From contig NC_057765.1 of assembly GCF_010389155.1 (NCBI RefSeq), forward strand, positions 3,782,001 through 3,846,000: DNA of 64,000 bases, written 5' to 3'. Positions 12,381 to 23,134 of this stretch are shown in pieces. The notes under the pieces were generated by a model. The model saw nothing but the letters and a program-made list of their open reading frames with translations, did no database searches and had not been told where the DNA came from. Source of the DNA: Erigeron canadensis. Taxonomy: Eukaryota > Streptophyta > Magnoliopsida > Asterales > Asteraceae. Every line of letters begins with the position of its first letter. Position 1 is the stretch's first letter. Made by a program: the position numbers and the translations under genes.

Positions 12381-14354
12381 TTAATCAAGCTTCACGGACG
12401 AGAACAGGTAATGCACAAACCAAAAAGATGAAAGGAGCCCAACTGTGCCTGTGGCTAACATGATGGCTAGGACCATTAAGAAAGAGTAACCCAAGTAGAG
12501 TGTAGCTGAGACTGGTCCGCTCAGACTCTTGAGGTCAAAAATGAGATAGTTTATAGAGTACAAGAAAATGTACAATGCAACCGAACCAGATGCAAAGAAA
12601 GATTTCCACCACCACTTCCAATCCTCAACACAAAGATGCATGTAGGTCAAAACTAGTGAAACCTCGGCACAAACGACCACAAGAAGGATCAAGACAACAA
12701 ATAAGAATCCAAAAACATAGTAAACCCGACCCATCCATATGCTAGACATGATGAAGAAAAGCTCGATGAAAAGGGTACCGAATGGAAGAGTTCCTGCTCC
12801 TAAAACTAAAAGCCATGATGGGTACTTCTGGGCAGGGATTTCACGGGGTATTTGGTTGGTTCTCACGGGGTATTCAATATGAGGGGCTTTTGCACCAAAG
12901 TAACCACCAACAAATGTTAAAGGAACGGAAATGCAAAACCATAGTAAGATGAGAATTACAAATAACGAAAACGGGATAGCTCCGGTGCTATGTGAACCCC
13001 ATAAGAGGAAATTTAATGTGAAGAGGATCAAGAATGCAATACCAGGGAAAAAGCATGCAACTTTCCATGAAACCGAGACCCATCCTTTGTGGTCCCCACA
13101 ATAGATCGTTCTCCACATACGTACAGCAACATAACCAGCTAAAATTCCAAGAATCATGTAAAAGATTAGCATACCAGTGACCAAGGTCCCACGGGAAGCT
13201 GGTGACATGAATCCCAGAGCTGCAAACATGATGGTCACAACTGCCATTCCCAGAATCTGAACCCCATCACCCACCATTACACATAAAAGTGACGGATTGT
13301 TAGGAGCCCGAAACACATCAGCAACAACGAGCTTCCAACCAGATAATTCTTCATTCATTTGGGCTTGAGCCTCCTTGTCTAATTCCTCATAATGAGTCAA
13401 ATCCCTTCTAACCGTTCTCAAAAAGATCACAAGAACGATCCCAGCCAAGAAAGTGATCACCATCAACGAATTAAGAATAGAAAACCAATGTACTTTTGCC
13501 CCCTCCATTTTCAAGTAAGCATCCCATCTTGAAGGCCACTTAATGTCACTCTCAACAAATGCAACTTCATAAGTGAAAGCCACAGGCTCATTTTCCTTTA
13601 TAGCCATGTTAACAGTGTTCTCCTCACACGTGATTTTAGACGAGTACTTCCCATAAGTTTTCAAATTCTTATACGACTCGGGCTTATGTTTAACACTACA
13701 AGGTGTCACCTCAAATCCTACAACCATATAACCAGGAACACCGGATCCCGATTTACCAACAGCCGGAATTACATCAGCACCATCCCCTGTTCCCATTACA
13801 CTAGCCACATTTGTCTCTTCATACTTATGAACCAAAACAGTAAACTTCAAATGATTATACACGTAATACGCGTTTTCAAGTTTGATCCCTATCGGATACC
13901 CCGTCCACCTCAAATAAAAAGTATCCCTTTTAGTATACCGAATAGCGGGTAAGTTATCAAGAATCAAATTAACCTGATACATCTCATCAATCCTATTACT
14001 CAACAACTTATACTCATGACTAGACAACGGTTTCGTTTCACAAAGAAAGATCTCGGTCTCATTCTTATACATTTTAAACTTATAAGGCGAGTTTTCGATA
14101 CGATCACCCATCAAAAGCTCACCAAGATTCTCAGCACTGTCTTTAATACCTTCTGGAGGTTGACAGAAAGGTAAACTATAGTAACTATATGGGATTTCTG
14201 TATCTATAGAAGTCAAAGAGTTGACTTTTACAGATAATGGATCACCTACAATATATTTGTGTGGGTAACTTCCAGGAAGATAAAACCCATGACCCATTTC
14301 AGATATCATGCAAATTAACAATACCCAGATCTTCAATTTATCTAAAGTTTCCAT
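12381..14354 (-). CDS. TMN11: Transmembrane 9 superfamily (EMP70) protein
   Basis: A single uninterrupted frame of 657 residues, the usual TMN length. A signal peptide (about residues 1-22) is followed by the family-typical HGFYLPGSYPHKY and VNSLTSIDTE, then a luminal domain to about residue 280, and nine hydrophobic spans from LNSLMVITFLAGIVLVIFL to the C-terminus. The tail FSSVKLD ends in a KXD/E signal, which in plant EMP12 is known to bind COPI and hold the protein in the Golgi. TMN proteins act in Golgi/endosomal membrane traffic. Residues such as GDRIENSPYKFKMYKNE match Arabidopsis TMN11 best from memory; TMN12 is the close alternative. The start ATG follows a T/A run shortly after a spliced leader. 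The coding region has no intron, as is common for this family. Confidence 0.93.
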   Translation of the reverse strand: METLDKLKIWVLLICMISEMGHGFYLPGSYPHKYIVGDPLSVKVNSLTSIDTEIPYSYYSLPFCQPPEGIKDSAENLGELLMGDRIENSPYKFKMYKNETEIFLCETKPLSSHEYKLLSNRIDEMYQVNLILDNLPAIRYTKRDTFYLRWTGYPIGIKLENAYYVYNHLKFTVLVHKYEETNVASVMGTGDGADVIPAVGKSGSGVPGYMVVGFEVTPCSVKHKPESYKNLKTYGKYSSKITCEENTVNMAIKENEPVAFTYEVAFVESDIKWPSRWDAYLKMEGAKVHWFSILNSLMVITFLAGIVLVIFLRTVRRDLTHYEELDKEAQAQMNEELSGWKLVVADVFRAPNNPSLLCVMVGDGVQILGMAVVTIMFAALGFMSPASRGTLVTGMLIFYMILGILAGYVAVRMWRTIYCGDHKGWVSVSWKVACFFPGIAFLILFTLNFLLWGSHSTGAIPFSLFVILILLWFCISVPLTFVGGYFGAKAPHIEYPVRTNQIPREIPAQKYPSWLLVLGAGTLPFGTLFIELFFIMSSIWMGRVYYVFGFLFVVLILLVVVCAEVSLVLTYMHLCVEDWKWWWKSFFASGSVALYIFLYSINYLIFDLKSLSGPVSATLYLGYSFLMVLAIMLATGTVGLLSSFWFVHYLFSSVKLD

Positions 14355-14374
14355 TTTTTTTTTTGTGATCAGAT

Positions 14375-14504
14375 CTGTATAACCCTAATTTCCAAGAAAG
14401 TAATTATTAATAAAAAACATTAATACAAATATGTAAATAGAATGTAAATAGTAATAAATTTAAGAATACAGAATTGAAAGATTGTATAGTAAGATTGAAC
14501 TGAC
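14375..14504 (-). other. Probable 5' UTR intron of the TMN gene
   Basis: On the minus strand AATAAG|GTCAGT (donor at 14504) and GGGTTATACAG|ATCTG (acceptor at 14375) bound a 130-bp AT-rich intron, ending 20 bases before the start codon. Leader introns are common in such genes. Predicted from splice signals only. Confidence 0.5.
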
Positions 14505-15699
14505 CTTATTATTTGATGGTTTAGGGCTTGAAGAAATAGGGAAGAAAAAGGTTTTCTTATACTGTTGCTTGCTGATCTAGATGTTTAACGAAATGTCTAG
14601 ACAAATAAATGCGATTTCAATATTTAGAACAAACTGCATTTGTGGTCCCTGTAATATCACACGTTTTGCAAAAATTGTCTTGTATGCCAACGTGGCGATT
14701 TTGGTCCAGTTTTCGTGTTTTGGTTGCAATCTCAGACCATTTTAACGATTCCATCAACAATCAACCGTTAAGTTGGTCATGTGCTCCTCACATGAGGGGC
14801 GATATTGTCTTTTTATACATACATATACCATTCTTGCAACTAGTTCAAATCTTTAGTTTATTTTCCTTTCTTGTTATTTTTTTTTTCTTTCTTCTCCTAG
14901 AATTATCAATCGGTTTCATATATATAAACAATTAACTTAAACCCTCTTTATATACTTGGCAAATAATTAAATCCAAAGTCCATGAAACCTTTTTTTCTTT
15001 CTCTAATCCTCAAATTATAAGGTTAAGAAATTATTATCATCATCAATTTTATGGGTTGGTTTTAATTTATGTTTGAAGATCCGAAAAAGTAAAAACAAAA
15101 ATGGAAGTTGTTTTTAAAGATAATAGATTGATGGTGATGGTAGGATTGAGAAGAAAGGAAAATATTTAATAAAACAAAAATGAAAATAAATCTTATAGGT
15201 TCTATGGATATATAAATTGCAAGAATGGTTCTTGTATGCAGTGGCAGATAGAGCCTGTAAGGGGGGGGGGGGGGGGGGGGGGGGGGGACGACCCACTTTA
15301 AAAAAAAAGCCCAATAGATTTTATTTTTTTTTTATGTGAAGGCCCCAACCAAATTAAACCAAAGCTCTTTACTTCTTCAATTTTTAGACCCTTCACAAAA
15401 AGAAAGCTCCATACGTACAGGCGGTACACAGGTATTTTCCCTTTTCACCTTTCCCTCCAAACTCCAAAGTGATCTAAAATACTAAATCTAAATTTCTTAT
15501 GTCCCTCTAAATTTCCTAATATGAAATTACAAAATTTTAATCTTTCTTGAACTTGTTTGGATTGTTGGATCTCTTTTTCACTATAATATTGAATTCAAAG
15601 GTAAATTTTCTAAACCCTAACTCCTTTTTTTTGTTAATATTATTTAATTGCTATTATTGTTTACTAGGGCTTAAATATATGTAATATTATTAGTTATAC

Positions 15700-18096
15700 T
15701 TGTTTAATTGTTTTGTTAGGAATCATGGAAAAATACCTCAAAAGGAAAATGATGGTATTGGTGTGAAATTTTCATATAAAAATATGGCTAATAATAATGA
15801 AGCAACACCAATCTCTACACCTAAAATGCCTAAACTAGTTGATTTAGATAATCTTCCATGGGATCCCATTGATAGGATACGTATTTTGGATTATCATCCT
15901 AATCAAAGAGATGAAATAAGAAGAAAATATTGGATCAATGGACCTAATCAAAGAGATGAAATGAAATAAATTTCCAATAAGAAAGATAGGGAATAAGGGA
16001 AGTCGTTTTTGTGTGGAATGGTTTGGGAAGTATGGTAATTGGTTAGAGTGTAGTGTAAAAGCGGACAAAGCGTTTTGCTTGTGTTGTTACTTATGTGGTG
16101 ATTATGTGGGGAACTAAGGTGGGGGTGATTCATTTACAATAAAAGGATTTAATTGTTGGAACAAAACCGAGAGTCTTGTTAAGCATGTTGGTGAAATCAA
16201 TAGTCATCACAATAGAGCTCTTAAAAGTTGTGAGGATCTGGTAAATCCAAAGCAAAATATTGAAATGGCTTTTCATAAACAAGATGATGTCGTGAGGCGT
16301 GCAAATCGAATTCGCTTAAATGCTACAGTTTCTGCTTGTAGATTTTGTTTGAAATGTGCATTACCTTTTCGTGGTCATGATGAGAGGGAAACATTTCTTT
16401 TCAAAGGAAACTTTTTGGAAACAATGGATTTAATTTTAAGTCAAAATGAGGAACTTCGTAATTTGCCAAAAGCCGCCGGGAATAATCAATATAAGGCTCC
16501 ATCAATCCAAAAAGATATTGCCACTTGCTTTGAACTTGAAATATTTAAATCCATTTTTCAAGAAATTGGTGATGACGTGTTTTCTTTGCTAGTTGATGAG
16601 TCTAGTGATGTATCTCAAAAAGAACAAATGGCTATAGTTTTACGATATGTTGATGCTTATGGACTTGTTAAGGAGAGATTTGTGGAACTTATCCATGTTA
16701 AGGAAACAACCTCTTTATTTCTTAAAGATGCCATTGATACTTTCTTTGCTCAACATAAATTGAGTTTGGGTCGTTTAAAAGGACAAGGTTATGATGGAGC
16801 AAGTAATATGCGCGGGGAGTTCAATGGGTTAAAAGCAAGGATCTTGGAAGTAAATAAGTCGGCTTATTATGTCCATTGTTTTTGCACATCAACTACAATT
16901 GGTGGTTGTTGCGGTTGCACGAAAACATTTGTGTGTTACAAATTTTTTTGACAAGTTGTGCACTTTAATGAATGTGGTTTGTGGTTCTTGTAAAAGAAAA
17001 CATATTCTTTTAGAGATTGAGAAAGAAAGAGTGAGAAAAAGCATTCGTAGTGGTTTACTTGAGACGGGAAGCGGTTTAAATCAAGAGCTTTCTTTTGTAT
17101 GTCCCGGTGATACACGTTGGAATTCACATTACAAAACACTTTTGCGATTAGTTGATATGTTTCCAAGTGTTATTAGGGTGCTTGATTATGTTAAGGAGGG
17201 GGGGCTTTGCATGTGGTTCTAACCAAAATCAAGCAAGTGGACTTTTGAAGTATCCAAAATCATGTAATTGTGTGTTTCTTTTACATTTGATGCTACGTAT
17301 TTTAGGTATCACCAACATATTGTCACAAGCTCTTCAAAGAAAAAATCAAGACATTGTGGAAGCGGCTTCATTAGTGACATCAACCAAAGAGAAACTTCAA
17401 GAGCTTAGATCAAATGGTTTCGTTTTGATTTTAGAGAAAGTTTCAACTTTTTGTGGTGAATATGGTATTCCATTGTTGGATATGGAGGAAACTTGTGTGA
17501 ATTCAAGAAGAAAAAGGGGCAACATCACGAATCGACAACATTATGAGGTTGATTGTTTTAAAACCATTATGGATAAAGTAATTATAGAGTTTTGTGATCG
17601 TTTTAGTGAAGTTAACACCGAATTACTTGAAAATATGATTGCTTTGAGCCCGTGCAAGTCATTTTCTAAGTTTGACATATCAAAGTTAATGAGTTTGAGT
17701 GAGTTGTATCCATATGATTTTGATAGTGTTGAAAGGAGAACACTTGAACATGAGCTTAACTTTTACCATCATAATGTGCGAAAAGATGAAAGATTTGCTA
17801 ACTTAAATGGTATTACCGATCTTGCTAGAGTGATGGTGGAAACAAACAAACATAAATCTTATCCATTGGTCTATCGATTGTTAAAATTAGCATTGATTTT
17901 GCCTGTTGCAACTGCTACGGTTGAGAGATGTTTTTCGTCAATGAAGCTTGTGAAATCCGACTTGCGCAACAGAATTGGCGACGAGTTTTTGAATGCTTGT
18001 CTAACTTGTACTATAGAAAAAGAAGCTTTAGCCAATGTGAAAAATGAAAATGTCATTGCTCGTTTTAACAAGGTTCATCGTAAAGGAAAGTTGTAA
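15700..18096 (+). pseudogene. Broken hAT transposase (TTF zinc finger, DUF4371, hAT C-terminal dimerisation)
   Basis: Pieces in order: an N-terminal segment (15700-15969) ending at a stop. A TTF-finger region (about 15970-16250, Cys pairs in FCLCCYLCGD and later HH) with a further in-frame stop near 16114. The DUF4371/catalytic region follows (16265-16951, LLVDESSDVSQKEQ carrying the first catalytic Asp, then GQGYDGASNMRGE). Next is a CPGDTRWNSHYKTL segment in another frame (to 17222), then a C-terminal piece (17152-18096) with the family's dimerisation motif (YRLLKLALILPVATATVERCFS). Frame changes occur near 16.90 kb and at a G-run near 17200. At least four lesions make it non-functional. 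ZMYM1-like plant proteins share this layout. Confidence 0.9.
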
Positions 18097-18380
18097 TCTG
18101 TAACTTGTTTTTATCATGGTTCAATGAAAGTTGTAATATGTAACTTGTTTAATCATGGTTTAATGGAAGAAACTTGTTTTTGGCCCCATTTTTCCCCCTG
18201 CTATACAGTTTTGTTGCTGCTGTTTTGGCAGTTTTTTTTGTTATTGTTTTGCTGTACTTTTATGCTGTTTTTGGTGCAGAATTCCTGCTGGTCTATTGGA
18301 GAATTCCTGCTGGTTTATTGCAAGTTCCTGTTGCAGAATTATAGTTGTTTTTCTGCTGAACTATGGCTGTTATTCTCCTG

Positions 18381-18470
18381 TTTTTGGTGCAGAATTGCAA
18401 CAGTTTTTAGTGCAGAATTTCAGCAGTTTTTGGTGCAGAATTGCAGCAGTTTTTGGTGCAGATTTATGGC
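18381..18470 (+). repeat. 23-bp tandem repeat inside the hAT element
   Basis: About four copies of TTTTTGGTGCAGAATTGCAG-CAG start at 18381, 18404, 18427 and 18450, between the transposase relic and the right terminus. Related GGTGCAGAATTCCTGCTGG pieces lie just before it. Such subterminal repeats can bind hAT transposase, which is an inference here. Confidence 0.8.
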
Positions 18471-19292
18471 CTATCTCAAGTTGTAATTGGTGCAGAATTG
18501 TTGTAGAACTCATGTTGTTTTTCATCAAAGGTATTGCAATTTGTTCTTTCATCTAAGATAGTTTTTTACGCAATTCTTTCTAATATATTAAGCTAAAATT
18601 TTGTGCCCCCGACCTTAAAAATTCCTGGATCCGCCACTGCTTGTATGTGTAAAAAGACAATGCGTGACGGGCACATGAACAACTTAACGGTTGATTATTA
18701 ACGGAATCATTAAATTGGACTGAGATTGCAACCAGAACATGAAAACTAGACCAAATCGCCATTTTGGTATAGGTTGGACAATTCTTGCAAAAGTGTGATA
18801 TCACAAGAAAAAAATGTAATTTATTTATTTATTTATCTCTAACTAAGAGAGAATATAAAAAAAAAATATGTGATATTTTATTTTAAATGACAAGTTACTT
18901 GTCAAATTGTTAGAATTTTTGTTTATTTTTTGTTATTTTAAAATTTAATTTAATTAGTTATTGAAGTTATCTTAACCATGTATGGTAAAATCATTTACTT
19001 GTATGTGAAAATTACGTATACTTTATCTTTATTTGAATCCAAATATTTTATGGTGGATCATAAACAGAATAATTTTTTACAAGACATATTTTGTTTTTAA
19101 AAGCCTTTTAAGAATCTTTTATATATATAATTATTATAACTAAGAGAGGATATAAAAATCCTATATGACATTTTTTTTAGATGACAAATTTTATATTTTA
19201 TTTTAAAATTTGATTAAATATTAAATATTTAATTTTAATAATATGTATTTAATATTTCATGCTAATAATGTGTCTCGATTTATAATGTATAA

Positions 19293-19321
19293 CTAGTCCT
19301 AATACCCGTGCGTGATGCACG
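19293..19321 (-). repeat. CTAG-hairpin terminus (possible Helitron 3' end)
   Basis: A|CTAG is followed by 10 bases and a hairpin with stem CGTGC/GCACG (19307-19311 and 19317-19321). Read on the minus strand this is hairpin, spacer, CTAG, then T, the layout of a Helitron 3' terminus with the element extending rightwards. The other end was not found. A second copy follows 200 bp on. Confidence 0.4.
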
Positions 19322-19489
19322 ATCGGCTCATAAAATTTTTATTTATATTTCATTTTATTATATTGATATTTATATATTTATTTGATGTATAAGCCATGTA
19401 ATGTAAGTCTAAACATTTATAAACTATAAGTCTAAAAAAGATTGTAACATATAACCACGAAAAATCTTTATCTTTATCTTTATATAATA

Positions 19490-19521
19490 CTAGATTTTAG
19501 ACCCGTGTCAAATACACGGGT
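19490..19521 (-). repeat. CTAG-hairpin terminus, perfect stem
   Basis: A|CTAG is followed by ATTTTAG and a perfect 8-bp stem ACCCGTGT/ACACGGGT with a CAAAT loop (19501-19521). This is the cleanest example of the signature in the window and again fits a minus-strand Helitron 3' end. The surrounding 18830-20920 is AT-rich with no gene; a diverged direct repeat links about 18838-18905 and 19138-19200. Confidence 0.45.
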
Positions 19522-20920
19522 TTTAGTATAATTTTTATATAAGAATTAATATATACGTTAAATGTAAAAATATAATTAATAAAAATAATTGAGATGTTTG
19601 AAATCAAATACTGAATGCTAAATCATATCAAGGTTGAATGGTGTAGCAATGAATCTGTTATACAAACTTTTCCATATAAACAATATTTTAACTTTGATTA
19701 CACAATTGATCGAGTTTCCATGGATGTCTTGCAAAAAACTAATTTTATTTTCGTTAATCATGGTTGATAAGAACAATAAAAATAGCGGCTGATTCATGAG
19801 ATTTTCAAAGATTTTGTGTGTTGTGATTTTATCAGTAGGCATCAGTCTAAAGAAGAAAAAATCATATCCTAAATATAGTTTGATTTCAATTAGTAATAAC
19901 AATAATAATTATCCCAATTATATTCTGATTACAATCATAAATAAAAACAATATTTCAATTAGTTTGATTACAGTTTATTAACTCGTATTAATGTAAATGT
20001 AATCTTTCTAACTTTTATCTATATTTGTGATTAGATAGACATTTTACAATAAATTATTAATTATTTTTAAATTGAGTTAAATTGTAAATTGCTGATGGAA
20101 AACCAAAAATGTAAATTAATTTAGACATTTGCCAATTTAATTAATTTTGAAAAATTAAGTGATGTGATTCATCAATTAAGTTTAGATCAGTTGCATTTTA
20201 AGTAATGGCCTAAAATATTATCAAAATAAGAATAAGTATATGCAAGTATGCAACCCAAAAATCCTTACATATTGTATAAAAGTATAATTTTTAATAATCG
20301 ACATATTCAAATGAAAATAGCGTAAGCCAAATCAAAGGGGAGAAAAAAAATCATATAATCCAAGACATTTTTACAATCGTTATATGTTCTTGTGTTCATC
20401 ACTTTTTTTTCGGCTTAACTATCTTCCTATTTACTGCAGTTACGACATGTTAAGTGGTTTTAACTTTGATCCTTCTTCAAGTAAATGTTCAAAATCCGGA
20501 ATCAAAGTAATTGATTGAGAAGTATATTTTGTTGCCCTTTTAATAAGTACATATTGTTCATCTACGACAAATAATATCACGGTTGCATGATGTAGCTAAC
20601 TTTTTTTTTTGAACAATAAACAAAAACAAAAACATAAAAACTTAAGTAAAACATTATCAATAGTAGAATATTATTTTTATATAGTTTGATTAAGTATAAA
20701 TATTAGTACTACTAATATTCAATTGATAAAATGGAAAAGTTTTAGTCCTGCGGGAACAATAACATAATTTAAATAACATAGGATTAAATATATGATATAT
20801 CCATAGATATCATGTAGGTGATAGAATTTTATATAACATATGACTTTGGTGTATATCCATATAATATAGCTCTCGAGGCTTTAATTTTATTGATTTTCTA
20901 ATTAACTTATTTTTAATAAT

Positions 20921-21100
20921 GACATCATCAAATCCAAATTTTATCAAATTGAGTTTTGTGATTGGTTAATAAGCTATTAGGTTAGTTGTCTTTTAGTATA
21001 TATAAAGATAAAGATAAATATAATACTAAAAGACAACTGATCTAATAACCTATTAACCAATAAAAAGCTCAATTTCATCAAATTAAACATTAATGATGTC
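20921..21100. mobile_element. AT-rich foldback element (180 bp)
   Basis: The left arm GACATCATCAAAT..GATTGGTTAATAAGC..TTGTCTTTTAGTAT is mirrored by ATACTAAAAGACAA..TATTAACCAATAAA..TGATGTC. The arms are about 75 bp around a 25-base loop (20998-21022). A partial related copy begins at about 21420 (ACTAAAACACAGTTG..CCAATCAAAGCTC). Stowaway/foldback MITE-like; no coding capacity. Confidence 0.6.
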
Positions 21101-21534
21101 ATAATTAATATCAATTAAAAATTTTAATATAAGTTACAAAGTAATTATACATCCGATTCCCATACAACATGGAAAAGGATATCTCCAACATATAACCATC
21201 ATTATCTAATTATGAGATAAACATATACTTTAAATAATTATTAGATAAACGTGGCCTCTATATACCCATTTTAATATTCACCTTTTATGAATATTTTTAC
21301 ATGTTTTTAAAGATGTTTACAAAGTTTAGATCTTTACCGATATACCTTTATAAAGATTTATAAATTTTAAATTCTTAATTAAGAATAGGGATTTCAACTC
21401 CTAATCTTTTATTATTATTATACTAAAACACAGTTGCTCTAATAATTTATCGACCAATCAAAGCTCCTAATTTCTTAAAATTGACTTTAATTTACATTTT
21501 TTACCTAATAAACTTAATATAATAAATAAATTAT

Positions 21535-21648
21535 AATAATAGCTAATATATATCCAATAAAATATAGCTAATATTTATTCAATAGAATAATGACTAATAT
21601 ATATCGAATAGAATAATAACTAATATATATCCAATAAAATGTTCTATT
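21535..21648. repeat. About 34-bp AT-rich tandem repeat
   Basis: Three to four copies of a unit like AGCTAATATATATCCAATAA occur with small changes. The surrounding 21650-23130 is AT-rich and holds no gene I can support; a Leu/Ile/Tyr-rich minus-strand frame at 22157-22498 has no family features. Confidence 0.6.
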
Positions 21649-23134
21649 CCTATAGAAAATGTTCTATCATATAGATATAATATTAATTAACCAAAAATAA
21701 ATAAAACTTAATGTAAGTATATTAATATTTAAGAGTAACTATTATTTTTTATAAAACTTAAAAAATTATCATATTTATTATGTTGTTTGGGGAAAAAGTT
21801 CAATTACCAAGACTGAAACAACCACCCAGTTTGTTGGTACAACTGTTTATTTATTATATTAATTTGTTTTTATTTCATAATCTTCTTTACATTTGAATTG
21901 AATAGTTAGTTTATGTATATCTTCAAATTTAAAATTATAAACTTTTATTAGTTTAATGTATGAAGATCTAATATTAATAACATTGTAACACATGTCACTT
22001 TAAAATTTATAAAGCAAATTTTTGTTCAAATTATGAAAAACAAAATCTTTTTTGTGAAAGAGTAATCCTTAAAACCACTAAATCAATTACTATAGAATAC
22101 TATAATAAAATAATAATAATAATCAATATATTTATAATAATACCAAGAAAAAAAAATTAGAAAAAACACCAAATAATGTACAAAATAACTGGTAGTTTAT
22201 AGTTAATTGTTTTTAGATACAAAAGTGATAAAATAACAAAATAAAATACTTTTGATACAAAATAAATGTAAATATAAAAAAGATATATAGGCCGATTAGG
22301 TAATTTATTATGTTTACATTTTGACTTTTGATATCCAAGCAAATGCTTATAAAGTATCTCTATAAGAGCTATTGTGCCAACTACACAAATGTGCAACACA
22401 TACATGAAAAATAGGTATATATTATACATAAACCAATGCTTGGATCCATTGTTAAAAAATTGGTCAGAAGCTAACCGTAAGGCATCTCTCCTTAACATGC
22501 ATGGTCTTTTTGTACTTCCTTAGAAAAAGCTCATTTAGGTTAGCCATAATTACAAAACATGACATTGAAACTTACCTTCATACCCCACAGGCCTACACTG
22601 CCTTTCTTTTCACGGATGTAATACCATTTTTCAATGTTCACTATTTCTAATACGGGTAATTGGTTTAGAGTGATTGTAAATGGAGTTAATTATTACGGTA
22701 AGTGTTATTTAGTTGTGTTCAATTAATTGTTATGTTAAATTATGGTAAGTGTTATATTTATTCCATTTATTTAATCTTGATCATTTATTTCATTTGCACC
22801 TTGATAAACTGACTGTTAAAAAAAAAAAAGATGTTAATCGTACAGTGTATATATCTTTTTAAAGCACCACAAGTTCAATGCCACGAAGAAGATACATGGC
22901 TCATATCAATTTCTTTGTAGATGTGATTCATGTATTAAATCATTTCCAAGTAGTTAAATTTACATTTAAAGATTTCATCATTAATTAGGTAAGGGTGCTA
23001 ATCTGAGAGTCCACTTGATGAATGTTTTTTAATGCTCGTACATTGAAACAGTAGAAGATGATTAGTCCAAGAAAAGAGATCAAGCAAAGGTACGGATCGT
23101 GAATGAAGTTAATTTTCTTATTGAGTTTCACATT

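Larger units (their letters stand above)
15239..18639 (+). mobile_element. hAT element (Tip100-like) with 8-bp target duplication
   Basis: The left end is CAGTGGCAGATAGAGCC; the right end reversed is CAGTGGCGGATCCAGG. Perfect 8-bp direct repeats CTTGTATG flank it (15231-15238 and 18640-18647), diagnostic of hAT insertion. Inside is a TTF-finger/DUF4371-type transposase relic. A run of 27 G (15261-15287) starts 23 bases into the left end. At 3401 bp it is full length, but its transposase is broken, so it is immobile on its own. The intact duplication suggests moderate age. Confidence 0.93.
14636..18815. mobile_element. Older long-inverted-repeat element, split by a hAT insertion
   Basis: The left arm (about 14636-14850) contains CCCTGTAATATCACACG, GTTGCAATCTCAGACC and CAATCAACCGTTAAG. 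It is mirrored by the right arm, of which 15214-15238 lies left of the hAT element and 18648-18815 lies right of it (GTGTGATATCAC, CTGAGATTGCAACC, CTTAACGGTTGATT). The arms are about 200 bp and diverged, with a 360-bp AT-rich loop at 14851-15213. Long arms and a small loop suggest a non-autonomous Mutator-like or foldback element. Outer target duplication unresolved. Confidence 0.65.

Noticed and set aside
18124..18556. Cys/Leu/Phe-rich frames after the transposase
   Set aside because: They are readings of the 23-bp tandem repeats and T-rich tail of the hAT element, not a second gene.
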